Assembly (NCBI GenBank): GCA_050246635.1
Contig: JBFWVR010000005.1
Span: forward strand, 62,001 to 126,000
Source: JBFWVR01 sp050246635
GTDB lineage: Bacteria; Acidobacteriota; Vicinamibacteria; Vicinamibacterales; UBA2999
Reading direction: 5' to 3'
DNA length: 64,000 bases
A program made the translations under genes and the position numbers. The notes below the pieces were generated by a model. That model was not told where the DNA came from. It worked only from the letters and a program-made list of their open reading frames with translations, and ran no database searches. Positions 61,668 through 64,000 of this stretch are shown one piece after another. Each line of letters opens with the position of its first letter. The first letter of the stretch is position 1.

Positions 61668-63557
61668 ATGACTCGCGCACGCAGGCCCCTCCTCCTCGGC
61701 CCGTTCCTCGCGCTGGTCCTGCTGGGCCTGAGCAGCGCTCCCGCCGCCGCCGATGTCGGGCCGCGCTGGTCGGACGACCAGCTCACCGACTTCGCCGCCC
61801 TCGTACTCAGCGGCCGCGTGGTCGCGGTGCAGGGCGGCGTCGACACGTCCATCGACACCATCTACACCTACGTCACCGTCGATGTCGGCGAGGTGCTCAA
61901 GGGCTGGCTGCCCGAGCGGCGCATCGTCCTCAAGCAGATGGGTGGGACCGTTGGGGACGTCTCCCTCGCGATCGGTGGACAGGCGCGCTTCGCGGTGGAC
62001 GAGGAGGTGCTGCTCTTCCTGTCGGTGCGGCCACGCGATCGCACGCTGCGGACGGCGTCGCTGTGGCAGGGCAAGTGGCAGGTCGAAACCGGCCCGGCGG
62101 GCGAGCGGTACGCAGTGCGGTTCGATCCCGAGGCGCCAGGCGCCCCCGCCGATGCGCGACGGGCACTCGCGCCGTTCACCGCGGCCGTCCGCGCGCGCGC
62201 CGGTGACGCGGCGCTCGCCCCGAACGACGCGTTCATCCGCGTCGTCCCGCCGGAGGCCCTGCCCGGGCCGGACGGCTCCCGCTACGTGCTGTTCAGCCCG
62301 CCGTGGCGCTGGAACGACTCGCCGATGACGGTGGACTACGAGACCGGCCTGCAGCCCGGCCTCGCCTCCAGCCTGCAGGACCTCCAGGCGACGCTCGGCC
62401 GCTGGAACAGCGTGGGCGGTGCGCTGCAGATGCAGATCGGCGTGGCGCGCGGCGCCCAGTGCTCGTCGAGCTATGAAGGCAGTGGCCGGACGACGGTCAG
62501 CTTCATGGACGACTGCGACGAGATGGGCAACGACGGGACGCTGGCGTTCGGCGGGGCCTACTACCGGTCGTCGGGCGGGCAGACGGTGAACGGGACGGCG
62601 TTCAGGCGGGCCGTGGACGGCTTCGTCATGAACAACGACTCGGCGACGGCGCTCAGCTACCTGACCAGCAGCGGCTGTTTCCAGGACATCCAGCTGCACG
62701 AGCTGGGACACGTGCTGGGCCTCGAGCACAGCAACGTCTCCGGCGCCATCATGCGTTCGTTCATCAGCAGCAGCTGCTTTGCCGGGGCGCACGATCCCGC
62801 GCAGGACGACCGCGAGGGGTTCCTGTTCATCTATCCCTCGGCCACGCCACCCCCGACGCCAACGCCGACTCCGACTCCGGCGCCCACCCCGGCACCGACG
62901 CCAACACCGACGCCCACCCCCACGCCCACGCCCACGCCCACGCCGACGCCGACACCCACCGTCCCAGGCACTCCCGGAGACGTGCGGGCCGTGGTCGACC
63001 TGGCGAATGTCGTCACGCTTTCGTGGACGGCGCCGATGTCCGGCGCGCCGGCGACGGGCTACCGCCTCGATGTCTCGCGGTCCGAGGGAGGCCCCGCCCT
63101 GGTGTCGTTCGCATCCGTGGCCACGACGGTGTCCACGCCGGTGCCGTCGGGCACCACCGGGACGCTCTTCTACGTGACCGTCACGGCGGTCGCCGGGACC
63201 GTGGCCGGCACGCCGTCCGCCGCCACGCGATTCGCGATTCGCCCTGCCGGTCCCTGCACGTCGGCGCCCCCCGCGCCGACCGACCTGGTGGTGGCGATTG
63301 GCGCCGGCATGGTGACGGCGAGCTGGAGCCCGGCCGACGGCGCGGCGTCGTACGTGCTGCAGGCGGGGAGCACGCCTGGCGGCTCGACGCTGTACAACCG
63401 CAACGTCGGCTGGACGACGGCGATTGCCGGGCCCGTGCCCGGTGGCTTCGCCGCCTACGTGCAGGTCCTTGCGGTGAACGCGTGCGGCACGAGCGCCCCC
63501 TCGGTGCCGGTCGTTGTCGCGGGTGACGCCGGCCCGGGGCGCGTTGTCCGCCGCTGA
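61668..63557 (+). CDS. secreted matrixin-type metalloprotease with Pro-Thr linker and fibronectin-III domains
   Basis: The 629-residue protein has a signal peptide (LLLGPFLALVLLGLSSAPAAA) and an N-terminal region with FAALVLSGRVVAVQ. The peptidase has HELGHVLGLEHS at about residue 344, the full HExxHxxGxxH zinc motif, followed by a met-turn-like SGAIMRSF. A Pro-Thr repeat linker of about 55 residues (DNA about 62850-62966) then leads to fibronectin-III-like domains (VTLSWTAPMSGAPATGYRLDVS). It differs from the two upstream proteases in its catalytic domain but shares the C-terminal fibronectin style, which suggests domain shuffling within the cluster. Confidence 0.85.
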   Translation: MTRARRPLLLGPFLALVLLGLSSAPAAADVGPRWSDDQLTDFAALVLSGRVVAVQGGVDTSIDTIYTYVTVDVGEVLKGWLPERRIVLKQMGGTVGDVSLAIGGQARFAVDEEVLLFLSVRPRDRTLRTASLWQGKWQVETGPAGERYAVRFDPEAPGAPADARRALAPFTAAVRARAGDAALAPNDAFIRVVPPEALPGPDGSRYVLFSPPWRWNDSPMTVDYETGLQPGLASSLQDLQATLGRWNSVGGALQMQIGVARGAQCSSSYEGSGRTTVSFMDDCDEMGNDGTLAFGGAYYRSSGGQTVNGTAFRRAVDGFVMNNDSATALSYLTSSGCFQDIQLHELGHVLGLEHSNVSGAIMRSFISSSCFAGAHDPAQDDREGFLFIYPSATPPPTPTPTPTPAPTPAPTPTPTPTPTPTPTPTPTPTPTVPGTPGDVRAVVDLANVVTLSWTAPMSGAPATGYRLDVSRSEGGPALVSFASVATTVSTPVPSGTTGTLFYVTVTAVAGTVAGTPSAATRFAIRPAGPCTSAPPAPTDLVVAIGAGMVTASWSPADGAASYVLQAGSTPGGSTLYNRNVGWTTAIAGPVPGGFAAYVQVLAVNACGTSAPSVPVVVAGDAGPGRVVRR

Positions 63558-63584
63558 CGCCTGCCGGGCAGGTAGACTGGGCGG

Positions 63585-63929
63585 ATGACGCCAGAGCAGA
63601 CCTCACCCCCGACACCCGAACCTGCCACCGTGCCCAGCGTGCGCGGCATCCTGCTGTCGCCCGGAGAGTTCCTGTGGCTGACGTGTGGCGTCTGGCTCGG
63701 CGGGGTGTTCATCCTCACGCTGATGCCGGTGGTGCTGAGGCCGCGGGTCGGCGATCTCCTCGGCATCGCGGGGAGCTACCTCGTGTTCTTCCTCGCGTGG
63801 CAGCCCATCCAGTCGATTACCCAGCGTTCGCTCGGGGTGAAGGCGGCGTTCTTCCGGATGCTGGTGTTCGTGGGCGGCGCGGCCGGGCTGTCGATCGTGT
63901 TCCGGAACCTGATCTTCGGCACGCCGTAA
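63585..63929 (+). CDS. small membrane protein of unknown function
   Basis: The 114-residue protein has a Pro/Thr-rich N-terminus and about three membrane helices (FLWLTCGVWLGGVFILTLMPVV, LLGIAGSYLVFFLAWQPI, MLVFVGGAAGLSIVF). No family was recognised. It begins 27 bp after the third metalloprotease gene and may be co-transcribed with it. Confidence 0.6.
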   Translation: MTPEQTSPPTPEPATVPSVRGILLSPGEFLWLTCGVWLGGVFILTLMPVVLRPRVGDLLGIAGSYLVFFLAWQPIQSITQRSLGVKAAFFRMLVFVGGAAGLSIVFRNLIFGTP

Positions 63930-63959
63930 GCGGGCGGCGGCCGAGACCGGCCGGCGTGC

Positions 63960-64000
63960 TCACCAGAGGGGCCGGCCGTCGAGATCCGCCGGGATGTCCA
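63960..64000 (-). CDS. possible C-terminal end of a gene continuing beyond the window
   Basis: On the minus strand the last visible codons read DIPADLDGRPLW before a TGA. Alkaline-phosphatase or nucleotide-pyrophosphatase type proteins often end in a similar PxDLDGRPL segment. With only 12-13 residues visible, the assignment is weak. Confidence 0.3.
   Translation of the reverse strand, partial: DIPADLDGRPLW

Noticed and set aside
62850..62966. Pro-Thr dinucleotide-like repeat as a CRISPR or microsatellite locus
   Set aside because: It encodes an in-frame Pro-Thr linker between protease and fibronectin domains, a common extracellular linker type.

Overview
This is a GC-rich, densely coded bacterial chromosome segment. 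The mix of genes suggests Acidobacteriota, perhaps the Vicinamibacteria: an Oar-type TonB-dependent receptor with an N-terminal carboxypeptidase-regulatory domain, a secreted S9 peptidase beside it, fibronectin-III metalloproteases, CstA, and a GAF/lytic-transglycosylase pair. This placement is inferred from gene content only. The assembly has one gap of ten Ns at 54428-54437, inside a tandem array.

1-15.9 kb: a lipoprotein, then a minus-strand block with a Gfo/Idh/MocA oxidoreductase translationally coupled to an AI-2E-family permease. Next is a two-gene nonribosomal peptide synthetase (NRPS) read right to left. Its order is C-C-A-PCP-C-A-PCP / C-A-PCP-TE, which predicts a tripeptide or N-acyl tripeptide released by a thioesterase with a Cys nucleophile. 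No MbtH, phosphopantetheinyl transferase or dedicated exporter adjoins it.

15.9-25 kb: a secreted beta-propeller protein, a small secreted protein, a ParDE toxin-antitoxin pair with a candidate operator, a GIY-YIG protein, the tmRNA gene (ssrA), a TonB-dependent receptor and an S9 peptidase. 25-30 kb: a GAF protein overlapping a soluble lytic transglycosylase, and a class I aminotransferase. 30-45 kb: polytopic GT-C-like membrane proteins with a methyltransferase, an outer-membrane protein, cstA, two halves of a heterodimeric ABC exporter, and a 3D-domain protein. Intergenic repeats are unusually frequent here.

45-55 kb is a housekeeping block on the minus strand. In transcription order it reads HU, tRNA-Val, thrS, infC, rpmI, rplT, pheS, pheT, a ZapB-like protein, zapA, a probable 6S RNA, thiL and the 3D-domain protein. 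infC appears to start at a rare ATC codon. 55-64 kb: an EnvC-like factor coupled to an S41-family protein, both missing catalytic residues, then three secreted metalloproteases with fibronectin-III domains and a small membrane protein.

The most unusual signal is a 43-bp element placed directly after the CCA end of both the tmRNA and the tRNA-Val. The two copies differ only by a compensatory base-pair swap in a perfect hairpin. The tRNA copy borders a roughly 13-copy, 47-bp tandem array built from the same core. Two nearby 39-bp direct repeats appear to belong to the same family.
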